Part shown: positions 45,478-54,420 of the stretch, piece after piece
Layout: the number at the start of each line of letters is the position of its first letter
How positions within the stretch are numbered: the first letter of the stretch is position 1
Assembly: GCA_002353815.1 (NCBI GenBank)
Contig: DEKK01000012.1
Span: 124,001-188,000 of the forward strand
DNA: 64,000 bases
Direction of reading: 5' to 3'
Source: Bifidobacteriaceae bacterium UBA2724
GTDB taxonomy: Bacteria > Actinomycetota > Actinomycetes > Actinomycetales > Bifidobacteriaceae
Made by a program: the position numbers and the translations under genes
Notes under the pieces: model-generated
Told to the model about the DNA's origin: nothing
Databases searched by the model: none
What the model saw: the letters and a program-made list of their open reading frames with translations, nothing else

Positions 45478-45551
45478 GCGCCAGTAGCCCAATGGATTAG
45501 AGCAGCTGACTACGGATCAGCAGGTTGCAGGTTCGAATCCTGTCTGGCGCA
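45478..45551 (+). tRNA. tRNA-Arg(ACG), copy 2
   Basis: It is identical to copy 1 over all 74 bases; identity extends 3 bases upstream (GTT) and 4 downstream (CAAG). Its upstream region (TGAATTC, TATTATATGTG around 45390-45423) differs from that of copy 1, so it likely has its own promoter. Confidence 0.95.
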
Positions 45552-45556
45552 CAAGG

Positions 45557-45586
45557 AAAGCCCGAAACCGAATGGTTCCGGGCTTT
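45557..45586 (+). terminator. Terminator after tRNA-Arg copy 2
   Basis: AAAGCCCG and CGGGCTTT arms with an inner AACC/GGTT pairing form a stem with one mismatch and a 4-base loop, followed by TTTTC. Confidence 0.88.
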
Positions 45587-45774
45587 TCAATTCCGGAACC
45601 ATTCAATTCTCTGGCATTGCGCGTTTCAATCTCAACGCGATTCGAACCACGATCCCCAACGCCCTCACAAGGCACCCGCGCCTGATATGACATTGCTCCG
45701 CCCCTCCGCAGTTATGTGATGTCGCATCGCACAGGCACGCAGTCCCCCGCCCTCAGGAACCTCGGAAAACACAA

Positions 45775-45799
45775 AGGGCATGCCGACCAGGCATGCCCT
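45775..45799 (-). terminator. Terminator after the small membrane protein gene
   Basis: AGGGCATGCC and GGCATGCCCT form a perfect 10-bp stem with a 5-base loop; on the minus strand it is followed by TTGTGTTTT. Confidence 0.85.
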
Positions 45800-45848
45800 C
45801 GCAACCATCATCCGGCGTCCGTCAACGACAGGACGCGGATGAGGTGCA

Positions 45849-46316
45849 TCAGAACAGGAACGGAACCGCCATGATGAAGTCGAAGACGGATGACATCGCC
45901 GAGGAAATCGCGGAACGGAACAGCAGCAGGAACACGAACCCCAGGACCATCCAGATCAGCTGCGCCTTGGCCCAGTTCTTGAGGTTCGGGTTCATGGTTG
46001 AGCTGGCGGCGAGCACAATCGCACAGATGAGGCCGACGATCGGGAAAGAGAACAGCAGGATCCACAGGAAGTACTGACCGGTTCCGATGACCGGTGCCTG
46101 CTGCGCCCCCGCAGGCTGCGCCGGAGCGGGCTGGGCAGGGGTGCCGTTGTAAGCCGGAGCCGCAGTGTTATAGGTAGGAGCGGCATTATATGTCGGGGCA
46201 GCGTTGTTATAGGTGGGAGCGGCGTTATAAGCCGGAGCAGCGTTGTTATAGGTGGGAGCGGCATTGTAAGCCGGAGCAGGCTGCTGCATGTTCGAAGGAT
46301 CAGTTCCATAAGTCAT
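45849..46316 (-). CDS. Small two-helix membrane protein with Tyr-Asn-Ala-Ala-Pro repeats
   Basis: 155 residues, no clear family. The N-terminal half is a run of repeats around AYNAAPTYNN (about residues 15-60), then a Pro/Ala/Gln stretch, then two hydrophobic segments (YFLWILLFSFPIVGLICAIV, about 83-104, and LIWMVLGFVFLLLF, about 123-136). The start at 46316 has a purine-rich GAAGAG upstream. Similar small proteins with Pro/Tyr/Asn/Gln-rich tails and a two-helix (DUF4190/CD225-like) hairpin are common in actinobacteria; their function is unknown. Codon positions in the repeats are AT-richer than the surrounding genes. Confidence 0.75.
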   Translation of the reverse strand: MTYGTDPSNMQQPAPAYNAAPTYNNAAPAYNAAPTYNNAAPTYNAAPTYNTAAPAYNGTPAQPAPAQPAGAQQAPVIGTGQYFLWILLFSFPIVGLICAIVLAASSTMNPNLKNWAKAQLIWMVLGFVFLLLFRSAISSAMSSVFDFIMAVPFLF

Positions 46317-46525
46317 GATTTCTCTTCTTTCAGTTATGACATTTTGCGAACACGTCAGGATCAACAATTGCCATGATAACCATAGTGGTCCCAAACAGGG
46401 ACATCTTGTCACTTGGCAAGACAACCAATCCAACCGTGGTCTCTGGCACGGGGATCATTCCCCGGGGCCGAAGCCGGAATCCCGGACCTCCGACCGCGGA
46501 AGGCACCAAGGCGCACGGTCGGAGA

Positions 46526-47632
46526 TCACGCCATGCTGATCCGGTCGAGCGGCATGGCGGAGTCGATGGCGAAATCGGGGTGGGACGGACGGACGCCGGC
46601 CTCGACGAGGTTCGAGCCCAGCATGGCGACCATGGCGCCGTTGTCGGTGCACAGTTTGATTTCGGGGATCCGCACGTCCACACCAGCCTCCTTGCCCGCC
46701 TCGGCGAGCGCGGCACGCAGCTGGGAGTTGGCGGAGAAGCCGCCGCCGACGATCAGGGTGGTCGCATCGAATTTCCTGCAGGCGCTCATGGCCTTGCGGC
46801 TGAGGACCGTGGCGACCGAGTTCGCCAGTGACGCGCACACGTCGTCGACCGGCACATCGAGGCCATCGGCGCGGCGGGATTCCACCCAGCGTGCAACGGC
46901 GGTCTTGACCCCGGAGAAACTGAAGTCGAACGGATGCTCGGCGCCGGCACGCCCCTGGGTGAGCCCCATGGGCACTTTCAGCGCATTCGGGTCGCCATGC
47001 TGGGCATGTCTGTCGATATGCGGCCCTCCCGGATAGGGGAATCCCAGAAGGCGCGCGACCTTGTCGAAGCACTCCCCCGCCGCGTCGTCGAGCGTGCTGC
47101 CCACGACCTCGACATGCGTGGCGATGTCGGTGACGCGCAGCAGCGACGTATGCCCGCCCGACACGATGAGGGCCAGCGTGTTGTCAGGCAGTTCGCCGAA
47201 CTGCAGCTGCGTCACGCACACATGCCCGATCACGTGGTTGATACCGTAGATTGGCTTGCCGGCGGCCCAGGCGAGAGCCTTGGCGCCCGAGACGCCCACG
47301 GCGAGGCATCCCGCGAGCCCAGGCCCCGCCGACACCGCTATCGCATCGACGTCGCCGATGTCCATACCGGCGTCGGACAGCGCCTTCGACACGACGGGCA
47401 CGAAAGCCTCGGCGTGGGCGCGGCTGGCGATCTCGGGGATCACGCCGCCGTACCGCGCGTGCTCGTCCATCGACGAGGCGACGACGTTGCTCAGCAGCGT
47501 GCGTCCGCGCACCACGGCCGCCGCCGTCTCGTCGCACGTCGATTCGATGCCCAGCACCACCGGGCCATTCGCCAGGTCATACCGGACGGCGGGCATGGGG
47601 CTTGCGCCCGGTTGCGAAATCTCATTCGTCAT
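46526..47632 (-). CDS. tsaD: tRNA N6-adenosine threonylcarbamoyltransferase TsaD
   Basis: Catalytic subunit for the t6A modification at position 37 of ANN-decoding tRNAs. 368 residues with the ASKHA fold: LGIESTCDETAAAVV at the start, metal ligands His133 and His137 in NHVIGH, SGGHTSL, and the C-terminal DNGAMVAMLG. The start is MTNEISQ (47632), with AAGGA 6 bp upstream; it overlaps the rimI end by 11 bp. It is the last gene of the cluster tsaE-tsaB-rimI-tsaD. Confidence 0.96.
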   Translation of the reverse strand: MTNEISQPGASPMPAVRYDLANGPVVLGIESTCDETAAAVVRGRTLLSNVVASSMDEHARYGGVIPEIASRAHAEAFVPVVSKALSDAGMDIGDVDAIAVSAGPGLAGCLAVGVSGAKALAWAAGKPIYGINHVIGHVCVTQLQFGELPDNTLALIVSGGHTSLLRVTDIATHVEVVGSTLDDAAGECFDKVARLLGFPYPGGPHIDRHAQHGDPNALKVPMGLTQGRAGAEHPFDFSFSGVKTAVARWVESRRADGLDVPVDDVCASLANSVATVLSRKAMSACRKFDATTLIVGGGFSANSQLRAALAEAGKEAGVDVRIPEIKLCTDNGAMVAMLGSNLVEAGVRPSHPDFAIDSAMPLDRISMA

Positions 47633-48272
47633 GGTTGTCCTTCCCTGCCAGACCTTGCGTTTCCATGGCACCCGCGGCAGCCGTTTGCTGCGACACGGGA
47701 AGCGCGAATCCGACGACGCGCGGGGCAAGGTCCACCGCCATCACATAGGCGTCTTTGTTCTCTGGCTGATAATAACGCCTGCGCAGCCCGATGCGCTCGA
47801 ACCCATGCCGGGTGTACACCGCGAGCGCGGGCGCGTTGTCCGTGCGCACCTCGAGCAGCATGCGCCGGGCCCCCTGCGCGCGGGCGGATTCGAGCAAGGC
47901 GTCGAGCAGGGCGCTGGCGATGCCGCGGCGCTGCCAGCGTTCGCCGACCCCGACGGTCATGAGCTCGGCGTCGTCGCCGTCGAACCAGTATCCCGCGTAT
48001 CCGCGCACCACGTCGGGCGCCTCCGCATCTGCGGGCGCGGAGGCGGAAGCGGTATCGGCCGCTGTGCCATCGGCTGCCGCGCCGGCCGCGCCATCGGTCG
48101 TTTCTCCGGCCACGGCGGCATCCACGGCTGGCTCGACGTCCACAAGATAATGCCTGGCGGGCGCATGGAATTCTTCGTCGAGCATGGTCCGGCTCCATCC
48201 TCCCTTGCCGAAGAGCTGCGATTCAAGCTCGGCCACCTGGCCGAGGTCGGATTCGCGCATGGCGCGGATCAC
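47622..48272 (-). CDS. rimI: Ribosomal-protein-S18-alanine N-acetyltransferase-like (GNAT)
   Basis: 216 residues with a GNAT fold: the acetyl-CoA pyrophosphate loop in RWQRRGIASALLDALL and the C-terminal LAVYTRHGFERIGLRRRYY. RimI acetylates the N-terminal alanine of ribosomal protein S18. An Ala/Thr/Asp-rich stretch of about 40 residues (AAVAGETTDGAAGAAADGTA and on) interrupts the strands before YAGYWFDG and is probably a disordered loop. It lies between tsaB (4-bp overlap) and tsaD, the usual actinobacterial order. Confidence 0.88.
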   Translation of the reverse strand: MIRAMRESDLGQVAELESQLFGKGGWSRTMLDEEFHAPARHYLVDVEPAVDAAVAGETTDGAAGAAADGTAADTASASAPADAEAPDVVRGYAGYWFDGDDAELMTVGVGERWQRRGIASALLDALLESARAQGARRMLLEVRTDNAPALAVYTRHGFERIGLRRRYYQPENKDAYVMAVDLAPRVVGFALPVSQQTAAAGAMETQGLAGKDNHDE

Positions 48273-49216
48273 CGGACATCGCCCTTCGTCTCACCGTCGG
48301 AGGCTTCCTTGGGATTCCCATCCGGCACGCGCGGCGACGCGGATGTGTCCGCCGGCGCCGTCCCGCGCTTCTCCGCTTCTTTCTGCAGATCCTCGGCGGT
48401 CATCACGTGCTTGAGCGGCGCAGGCTGGGACACGTCGGGGCGGCGCAGATAGAGGGGTTCGGTGGGGCATCCGTCGCCAGCCTTCAGATGGGCCAGCGCA
48501 AGGCGCTCCATGATGGCCGGCCCTTCCGCCCCGGCTCCATGCAGGGCCGAGTCATCGAGCACCTGTCCGAGCGCGACGATGCCCTGGAACGCGTCGATGT
48601 AGCGCAGCGCGCCCTTGCCGCAAATGTCGATGACGATCTCTCCGCCTTCCGGAGTGTCGCGGCCGCGCAGCCATTCGTTGATGCGGTGCGCGATATGCCC
48701 CGCGTAGGCGATGTCCATGTCGAGGATGCGGTGCGGGATGGGGCTGTCCGGACGCTTCTCATACAGCGCGTAATACAGCTGCTTGCGCCGAGCGTCATTG
48801 ACCGCCAGGGTCAGATGGCGGCGTCCGTCGGGATTCGTCATCGAATCCACCCACACGGCCTGCGGTTCGAGGATGTCCTGGCCAAGCACCTGCGCTCCTG
48901 TCGCCAGGCCGATTGCACGCGCGGCGACGATGCCGGCGCGCAGCCCGGTGAACGGGGCCGGGCCGGTTCCCACCACGACGCGTCGGATGTCGGCGGGGAC
49001 CAGGCCCGCCTCGGCCACCATGGAGTCGATGGCCGGCTGGAGCTTTTCGACGTGCGAGCGCGAATCGGGCTCGTAATGGGGCTCGTGCCCCACCACGCCC
49101 ACCGTCGCGCCGAACGACGTGTCGATGACGAGCGTCGGCACGTCGTCGCCGGCTGGTTCTTGGTTGTTGTTGGCAGTGCTCGTGGCGCGGGCACCGCTGT
49201 GTGCTGTATCCATCAT
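48269..49216 (-). CDS. tsaB: t6A synthesis partner protein TsaB
   Basis: 315 residues. The ASKHA-type domain starts LVIDTSFGATVGVV and carries GTGPAPFTGLRAGI, the strand region conserved in TsaB/YeaZ. TsaB scaffolds TsaD and TsaE and lacks catalysis of its own. The N-terminal 28 residues are extra. It overlaps rimI by 4 bp. The 221-bp gap to tsaE upstream has no gene, so tsaB may also have its own promoter. Confidence 0.92.
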   Translation of the reverse strand: MMDTAHSGARATSTANNNQEPAGDDVPTLVIDTSFGATVGVVGHEPHYEPDSRSHVEKLQPAIDSMVAEAGLVPADIRRVVVGTGPAPFTGLRAGIVAARAIGLATGAQVLGQDILEPQAVWVDSMTNPDGRRHLTLAVNDARRKQLYYALYEKRPDSPIPHRILDMDIAYAGHIAHRINEWLRGRDTPEGGEIVIDICGKGALRYIDAFQGIVALGQVLDDSALHGAGAEGPAIMERLALAHLKAGDGCPTEPLYLRRPDVSQPAPLKHVMTAEDLQKEAEKRGTAPADTSASPRVPDGNPKEASDGETKGDVR

Positions 49217-49437
49217 GTGCGCCTTCCTTGTGGTTTCCTGTCAGGTCTTCGTGCGCGGCGCGATGCCGAGTCCGAGGCGTGCGCGTCCGCTTTCATGCGG
49301 CGGTCCGGCGATCCGGATCGGCCCATTCGGCCGTCGCACCGATTGCGCAGCGCTGGCACGTGTCGGGCGGCATCATGCATGCCGCGATGCCGCCATCGCT
49401 CCGCCATTCGGTGCGCGTTCCGCCGCCTATCGAGTCG

Positions 49438-50034
49438 TCACGCCGGGCGGGCGTCCTCCACGCAGCGGCACAGCGAATCCATGCGCCGTCCCCAGCCCAC
49501 GCCACGGAACGTCACGATGCGGGCGCCGTCGCTGGTGAGCACGTCGCCCCGTGAGGGGGCGGCGGGGCGCTCGATGCCGATTTCAAGCCTGTTGTCAGCC
49601 AGTTCCGCGGCCATCGCGCTGCCCCATTCGATGAGCACCACGGTGCCGGGACCGGGGTCTTCGAGTTCCTCGTCCAATCCCAGGGACTCGAGCTCGTCCA
49701 TCAGCCTCGTCGCCGCCACCTGAGGACGGTCGTCGGAGCCGGGGAGCCGATAGGCGTCCACGTGCACCAGCGTGGCCGGCGCCCCATCGCCGAAACGCCC
49801 ACGGAGTTCCCGGGCGATGGTGAACGTCGGCGACACGACCGGGCCGTCCACGGCCAGTCCCGTCCCCACTCCTTGTGCGAAAGTCGTTTTTCCGGCGCCG
49901 AGGGGCCCCGACAGAACCACGACGTCGCCTCCGTGCAGCACGGACGCCACGGCCGCCCCTAGGGCATGCATGGCCTCGGTCGTAGGCGCCCCCACGCTGA
50001 ACGATGCTCCGTCCGACGGATTGTCGCCGCTCAT
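49438..50034 (-). CDS. tsaE: t6A synthesis ATPase TsaE
   Basis: 198 residues. Walker A GPLGAGKTT (43-51), the threonine-rich switch SPTFTI and the HVDAYRL motif mark TsaE/YjeE, the ATPase that resets the TsaBD complex. The start at 50034 has GGGAGGATGAG before the ATG and overlaps the holA stop by 4 bp, linking it to the holA gene upstream. The C-terminus ends with MDSLCRCVEDARPA, variable in the family. Confidence 0.93.
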   Translation of the reverse strand: MSGDNPSDGASFSVGAPTTEAMHALGAAVASVLHGGDVVVLSGPLGAGKTTFAQGVGTGLAVDGPVVSPTFTIARELRGRFGDGAPATLVHVDAYRLPGSDDRPQVAATRLMDELESLGLDEELEDPGPGTVVLIEWGSAMAAELADNRLEIGIERPAAPSRGDVLTSDGARIVTFRGVGWGRRMDSLCRCVEDARPA

Positions 50035-50999
50035 CTCATCCTCCCTTTGGAACCAATGCATTCGATGGCGCGCTCCAGCGCATACACGGGGTCGCCTTGG
50101 TTGCTTTTGCTCTGGCTGTCGGCTTCGGCAAGCGCTTCGAAACAGGCACTCATGCCATGCCCGTCCCAACCCCGTAGCTCGGACCTGAGCTGCGGGATCT
50201 TCCATTCGGGCGCGCCGACCTGGGATTCGTTGATGTCGCCCGACACCAGGGCGCCCACTTTCGCCAGCGACCTCATGCGTCCCGCGAGCGCCCCGACGAT
50301 GACCGTCGGCGCGATGCCCTGCTCGACGGCGGCGCGCATCTTGACGATGGCCCCCGGCACGTCACCCGCGGCCGCAGTGTCGGCGACGTCGAAGCCCGTG
50401 GTCTGCGGATCCGCCGTCATGTATTCGTTGACGATCTGCAGGGTGATGGGGTTGTCGTCGAAATCCATGCACAGCTGCTCGCACATGGCGTACAGCTCGC
50501 CCGGATTATCGCCCATGATCGCTGCGAGCTGCTGCGCCGCGCGGTAGTCGATGGAACGGTTGAGGCTTTGGAACCGCTGGAGCACGAAATTGACCTGCGC
50601 CTTGGGTTTGCGCAGGTCGGGGATCGGGTCCTTGTATGCGCCGGCCTTCACCATGGCGTCGAGGATGCGTTTGCCCTTCATGCCGCCGTCGTGCCGGCAG
50701 ATGAGCACGGCCTCGGCGCCCGCCGGGTCCTTCGTCACCTCGGCGGTGTAGGCGGCGATGCGCTCGCCCACCGATGGGTCGATGTCCTGCAGGTCGAGCA
50801 ACGTGACGATGCTCTGGGCAGCGAGGAAGGACGGGCTGACGGCGTCGTAGAAATCGGCTTCGGTCACGGAGGCACCCTGCAGCTCGACCTCGTCGGCGTC
50901 GGGGAACGAAGCCCGCGCCTGCCGCTTGAGCTCGCGGATCCTTTGGGAGCCGAGGAACTCGTTGCCCCCGTACACGATCGTCACCGGATAGAATGCCAT
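50031..50999 (-). CDS. holA: DNA polymerase III delta subunit
   Basis: Clamp-loader subunit that opens the beta clamp. 322 residues starting MAFYPVTIVYGGNEFLGSQR, with the family's N-terminal nucleotide-fold (degenerate, no P-loop) and the C-terminal helical collar ending LERAIECIGSKGR. The start at 50999 is the first Met before the conserved strand; the open frame upstream codes for repetitive low-complexity sequence overlapping comEC. It follows comEC after 56 bp, as in many bacteria where comEC-holA are neighbours. Confidence 0.9.
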   Translation of the reverse strand: MAFYPVTIVYGGNEFLGSQRIRELKRQARASFPDADEVELQGASVTEADFYDAVSPSFLAAQSIVTLLDLQDIDPSVGERIAAYTAEVTKDPAGAEAVLICRHDGGMKGKRILDAMVKAGAYKDPIPDLRKPKAQVNFVLQRFQSLNRSIDYRAAQQLAAIMGDNPGELYAMCEQLCMDFDDNPITLQIVNEYMTADPQTTGFDVADTAAAGDVPGAIVKMRAAVEQGIAPTVIVGALAGRMRSLAKVGALVSGDINESQVGAPEWKIPQLRSELRGWDGHGMSACFEALAEADSQSKSNQGDPVYALERAIECIGSKGRMR

Positions 51000-51055
51000 A
51001 CCTGCTAATCTACACGCCGCAGCCCCGCCGCGCCGCATCGTTCGCCCAGAGCGCA

Positions 51056-52990
51056 TCATGGCCCTCCTTCCCTTTCGATTCCATGCGCCCGTCCAGCGCC
51101 ATGCGCCTGTCCAGCACCGTGCGTCCGTCCAGCGCCATGTGCCTGACGCGGGGTGCGCGCACGGACGGGAGGCCTGGGGTCGTGGAACACGATGCGGATG
51201 GTCTCGCGCCACCACGCCGCCATACGCCACGCCGCCATCGTCACCGCGCCGATGACGCGCGGACGGTCGCCGTCGGATGCCCCGGCCACTATCCCGCCGC
51301 GGCCCGCGAGCACCGACACGAGGTCATGGACGAGCACGACGCCCGCGACGAGCAGAATCTCGCACATCACGGCCAGTGCCGCGCCCCGCCATCCCGCTGG
51401 CCAGGCGCAGACAGACGACGCGGACCCGAACCACCGGGCGCACCGCTCCATGAGCGACGTGCATGCCGCCGCCAGCCATGCGAACGCATATCCCGCCGTC
51501 GGCGACGCCCAACTGACCGCGAGCGCCGCCAGCCCGCAGAGAGTGCCCAGTTCGACCAGCGGCGCCACCATGACGTTCGACAGAGGCGAAAGCACAGGCA
51601 CGCCGTTGCCCAGCATGACCTGGACGGGCAACGAGAACGCCTGTGCGGCCACGGTGACCGCGAAAGGCGCCGCAACGATCCTGGGCATCAGCCTGCCCAA
51701 CGCCGCCTCGACCACCGGGGCGAGCACGACGATTCCAGCCACCGACAGCGTCGAGAGCGCGAACCCGTAGCTCTGCGACAGCCCGGGACGCACCACGAGG
51801 CACAGCATGACGGTCCAGCACAGCGCGCTCATCGCCTGCGTGCGCCGACCGAGCGAAAGGCACACCGCCCCCAGGCTTCCCATGGCTGCGGCGCGTATCA
51901 CGGAATCCGAAGGATACATGATCTGCGTCAGCAGCCAATTCGTTGCAAGGATCGCACAGGCCGTCACGCGGCGGGGTGCGAGCCGCCGTCGCAGAAGCCA
52001 GCCGACACCGCCGGCGAGCAGCACGAAATGCCCTCCCGAGACCGCCATGAGATGCATGATGCCTGCGTTGCGGAAACTGTCGGTCAGGGCATGGGCGTAT
52101 GTGGACGAGAGCATGCTCTCATCCGCGAGCGCGTTGATGGACGTATCCTGCCCCATGACCCCCAGCGTGAGCCCCGGGACAAGCACCTGCCCCTGCGCCG
52201 ACAGCCGCGCCGTGACGCCGATGAAGGAATCCTGCGCCCGGCAGACCAAACGCTGCCAGACTCCCGGCTCGCGCATCTGCCCCCAGCCGGTGCCTTCCAG
52301 CGACGGCGATCCCCGCGACGGCGGGCCCGTGGCCTCGATCCACGCGACGTCGTCGCCGAAGGCCGCCTGCTTCGCCGCGCCCCGTACCCAATATTCCCCG
52401 CCCTGCTGCATCGCGCAGGCCGTCCTGTCGGTCCACAGGCGCACCTGCGCATGCGATGGCTGCGCCACTCCCCGCGCCGCGACCCACAGCACCTCGGCCG
52501 ACGCCGAGCACGTCGAGCCACGACGGACCGACGCCTGCAGCGGCGAGGTCACACGCACGCCGAAGGTCGCCACGCCCGCACCGGATGCGACGAAGCGATT
52601 CACGGGATCGGCACGAGCACGGAACTGTGAGAACCCCACGGACACCATCATCACCGACACCGCCGCCGCGAGCGCGCAGGCCAGTGCCGGCAGATGCCGC
52701 ACAGGGGCGCCCGTGGCAAGACGCGACACGAACGCCATCGCCCCCATGACCACGGGGATGGCGATGACGGAGAAAACGACCCCCGCCTTCATGCCTGCGG
52801 CCGACGCGGCCAGGCACGCGCCCCAAGAGCACAACGCCACGGGCACCATGCGGTAGTCGCGGTCGCCGCGCTCGCGCTCGCGATACCGGCGCGGGACGCC
52901 GCGGGAAGGCCTTCCGCCGCTTCCGGTCCGCGCGCCAGTCCCGGCACGTTCTGCAGCGCCTCCTGGGAATCTGCGCACATGCACGCTCAT
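51056..52990 (-). CDS. comEC: ComEC/Rec2-family DNA uptake channel without nuclease domain
   Basis: 644 residues. An N-terminal membrane and OB-like part (about 50-260) precedes the competence core with HLMAVSGGHFVLLAGGVGWL (about 330-349) and ten or so hydrophobic segments. The core is the predicted pore for single-stranded DNA. The C-terminal metallo-beta-lactamase-like domain present in B. subtilis ComEC is missing; the protein ends with a short repeated AHGAGRTHGAGQAHG tail and the next gene begins 56 bp later, so there is no hidden nuclease coding. The start overlaps the comEA stop (ATGA). It is co-transcribed with comEA and holA. Confidence 0.9.
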   Translation of the reverse strand: MSVHVRRFPGGAAERAGTGARTGSGGRPSRGVPRRYRERERGDRDYRMVPVALCSWGACLAASAAGMKAGVVFSVIAIPVVMGAMAFVSRLATGAPVRHLPALACALAAAVSVMMVSVGFSQFRARADPVNRFVASGAGVATFGVRVTSPLQASVRRGSTCSASAEVLWVAARGVAQPSHAQVRLWTDRTACAMQQGGEYWVRGAAKQAAFGDDVAWIEATGPPSRGSPSLEGTGWGQMREPGVWQRLVCRAQDSFIGVTARLSAQGQVLVPGLTLGVMGQDTSINALADESMLSSTYAHALTDSFRNAGIMHLMAVSGGHFVLLAGGVGWLLRRRLAPRRVTACAILATNWLLTQIMYPSDSVIRAAAMGSLGAVCLSLGRRTQAMSALCWTVMLCLVVRPGLSQSYGFALSTLSVAGIVVLAPVVEAALGRLMPRIVAAPFAVTVAAQAFSLPVQVMLGNGVPVLSPLSNVMVAPLVELGTLCGLAALAVSWASPTAGYAFAWLAAACTSLMERCARWFGSASSVCAWPAGWRGAALAVMCEILLVAGVVLVHDLVSVLAGRGGIVAGASDGDRPRVIGAVTMAAWRMAAWWRETIRIVFHDPRPPVRARTPRQAHGAGRTHGAGQAHGAGRAHGIEREGGP

Positions 52991-54348
52991 ACCGTCACCT
53001 CCCCTCGGATTCTCGCCAGCGTCTTCGCGCCGATGCCCGGCACATTGAGCAGTTCGTCCACCGACGAATACGGACCGTGCCGGGTACGGTAGTCGATGAT
53101 TTTCTGCGCCGTCGCCGGTCCCACGCCCTTGATGGTCTGCAGCTGCTCGCTCGTCGCCGTGTTTATGTTGACAAGCGCCGGCTGCGCCGCCGCGGACGAC
53201 GCCGGTGCGGCCGCCGTGGCCGTTCCCGCGGCATTTGGAGTCTGGGAACCGGAATCCACTGCCGCTCCCGCACTCGGACCCATCGTGGCAGACACGGCAC
53301 CGCTTGCCGACCCGCCCGACGAGGCGGCGCCGTTCCACGACGACCCTTCGCCCGCGATTGCCTCAAGCTTGTTTCCCTGTTGTACGAGCAGCGTGAGGCT
53401 GGCGCACAGTGCCACGACGAGCACGAAGATGATGGACGCGCACGCCCCTTGGGAAATCTCGAAGCGCGGCGCATCGCGGACCTCTCGCCTGCCGTCCGTC
53501 CGCGCTGGTCCGGCCGGCACATCCCGCGCTGTGCCGCGGAAGCCACGGTGCGGCTTCCCCATCGCATCGCCGTTGCCGTCTTCCACGTTCCATGGCGCTT
53601 CGGCAGCGCCACCGACAGCACCACCGACAGCGCCACCGCCGTCAGCATTCCACGGCGCATCGCCCGCGACACCACTGGCATCCGCCCCCTCATCCCACGG
53701 CACATCGCCACTGCCATAGGCGGCATCATCGGCATCGCCGATATCGTCGGATCCATCGCTCCAGGCTTCTCGAGAAGCGCGTCGAACAGGGGAAGGTGCG
53801 GCACGCGTGGCGTCGATGGGCGTCAGAATGCCGTATCCCGCCCATGGGTCATCGTCCGTGGCTTCGCTACGCGCCGCCGGACCACGGGAGGGTCTCCGTC
53901 TCCCGGCCGCCGCGACCCGCCGAGGGATCCCTTCGTCTTCCTCCCCACCGACATCCCACGGCTCTCCGGTCTGCGCCAGCGCACCGCTGCCCCACGCCTC
54001 CCCGCCGTGCACCACACTGCCATCCTGCGCGAAGTCCGAGTCCTCCAGTCCCAGCGCCGCGGCATCGGTGTCATGAGGATCCACGCCGCTCAGCATGGCG
54101 AGCATGCCGGAACCGCGATGACGCGCCCCCGGCGCACGCGCCAGGCGTTCCGCCGGCGGGCGGCGCATCGGAACGCACTGGCGCACCGTCTCGTCCACAT
54201 GGCGCGCCGTCTCGTCCGCATGGCGCGCCGGCACGCGTCCGTGGCGCTTCCCCGCGCCACGCGCCACGGAACGCCGCACCCGGCCATGCTCCCGGCCGAG
54301 CGCGCCGCGGTCGCCAAGCCCTGCGTCATGTCGCTGATATCTGTGCAT
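52987..54348 (-). CDS. comEA: ComEA-type DNA-binding membrane protein
   Basis: About 453 residues with the start at 54348; the exact start is uncertain because no strong ribosome site is visible. The C-terminal domain is a helix-hairpin-helix pair (VNINTATSEQLQTIKGVGPA, then TAQKIIDYRTRHGPYSSVDE) that binds double-stranded DNA outside the cell. A single membrane segment ASIIFVLVVALCASLTLLV (about 313-331) precedes an Ala/Ser linker. The long cytoplasmic N-terminus is Asp/Gly/Ala-rich with charged stretches and is atypical; most ComEA proteins begin near the membrane segment. Four DnaA boxes lie just upstream. Confidence 0.85.
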   Translation of the reverse strand: MHRYQRHDAGLGDRGALGREHGRVRRSVARGAGKRHGRVPARHADETARHVDETVRQCVPMRRPPAERLARAPGARHRGSGMLAMLSGVDPHDTDAAALGLEDSDFAQDGSVVHGGEAWGSGALAQTGEPWDVGGEEDEGIPRRVAAAGRRRPSRGPAARSEATDDDPWAGYGILTPIDATRAAPSPVRRASREAWSDGSDDIGDADDAAYGSGDVPWDEGADASGVAGDAPWNADGGGAVGGAVGGAAEAPWNVEDGNGDAMGKPHRGFRGTARDVPAGPARTDGRREVRDAPRFEISQGACASIIFVLVVALCASLTLLVQQGNKLEAIAGEGSSWNGAASSGGSASGAVSATMGPSAGAAVDSGSQTPNAAGTATAAAPASSAAAQPALVNINTATSEQLQTIKGVGPATAQKIIDYRTRHGPYSSVDELLNVPGIGAKTLARIRGEVTV

Positions 54349-54420
54349 GCCCCGATGATGGCACAGCGGCGATTCCCATCGGAACAATCGGCGAAAATGT
54401 GCGTCAGTGACACCGAAAAC

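Noticed and set aside
45063..45551. Integrated mobile element between the two tRNA-Arg genes
   Set aside because: Only 341 bp separate the genes and they contain no integrase or transposase sequence.
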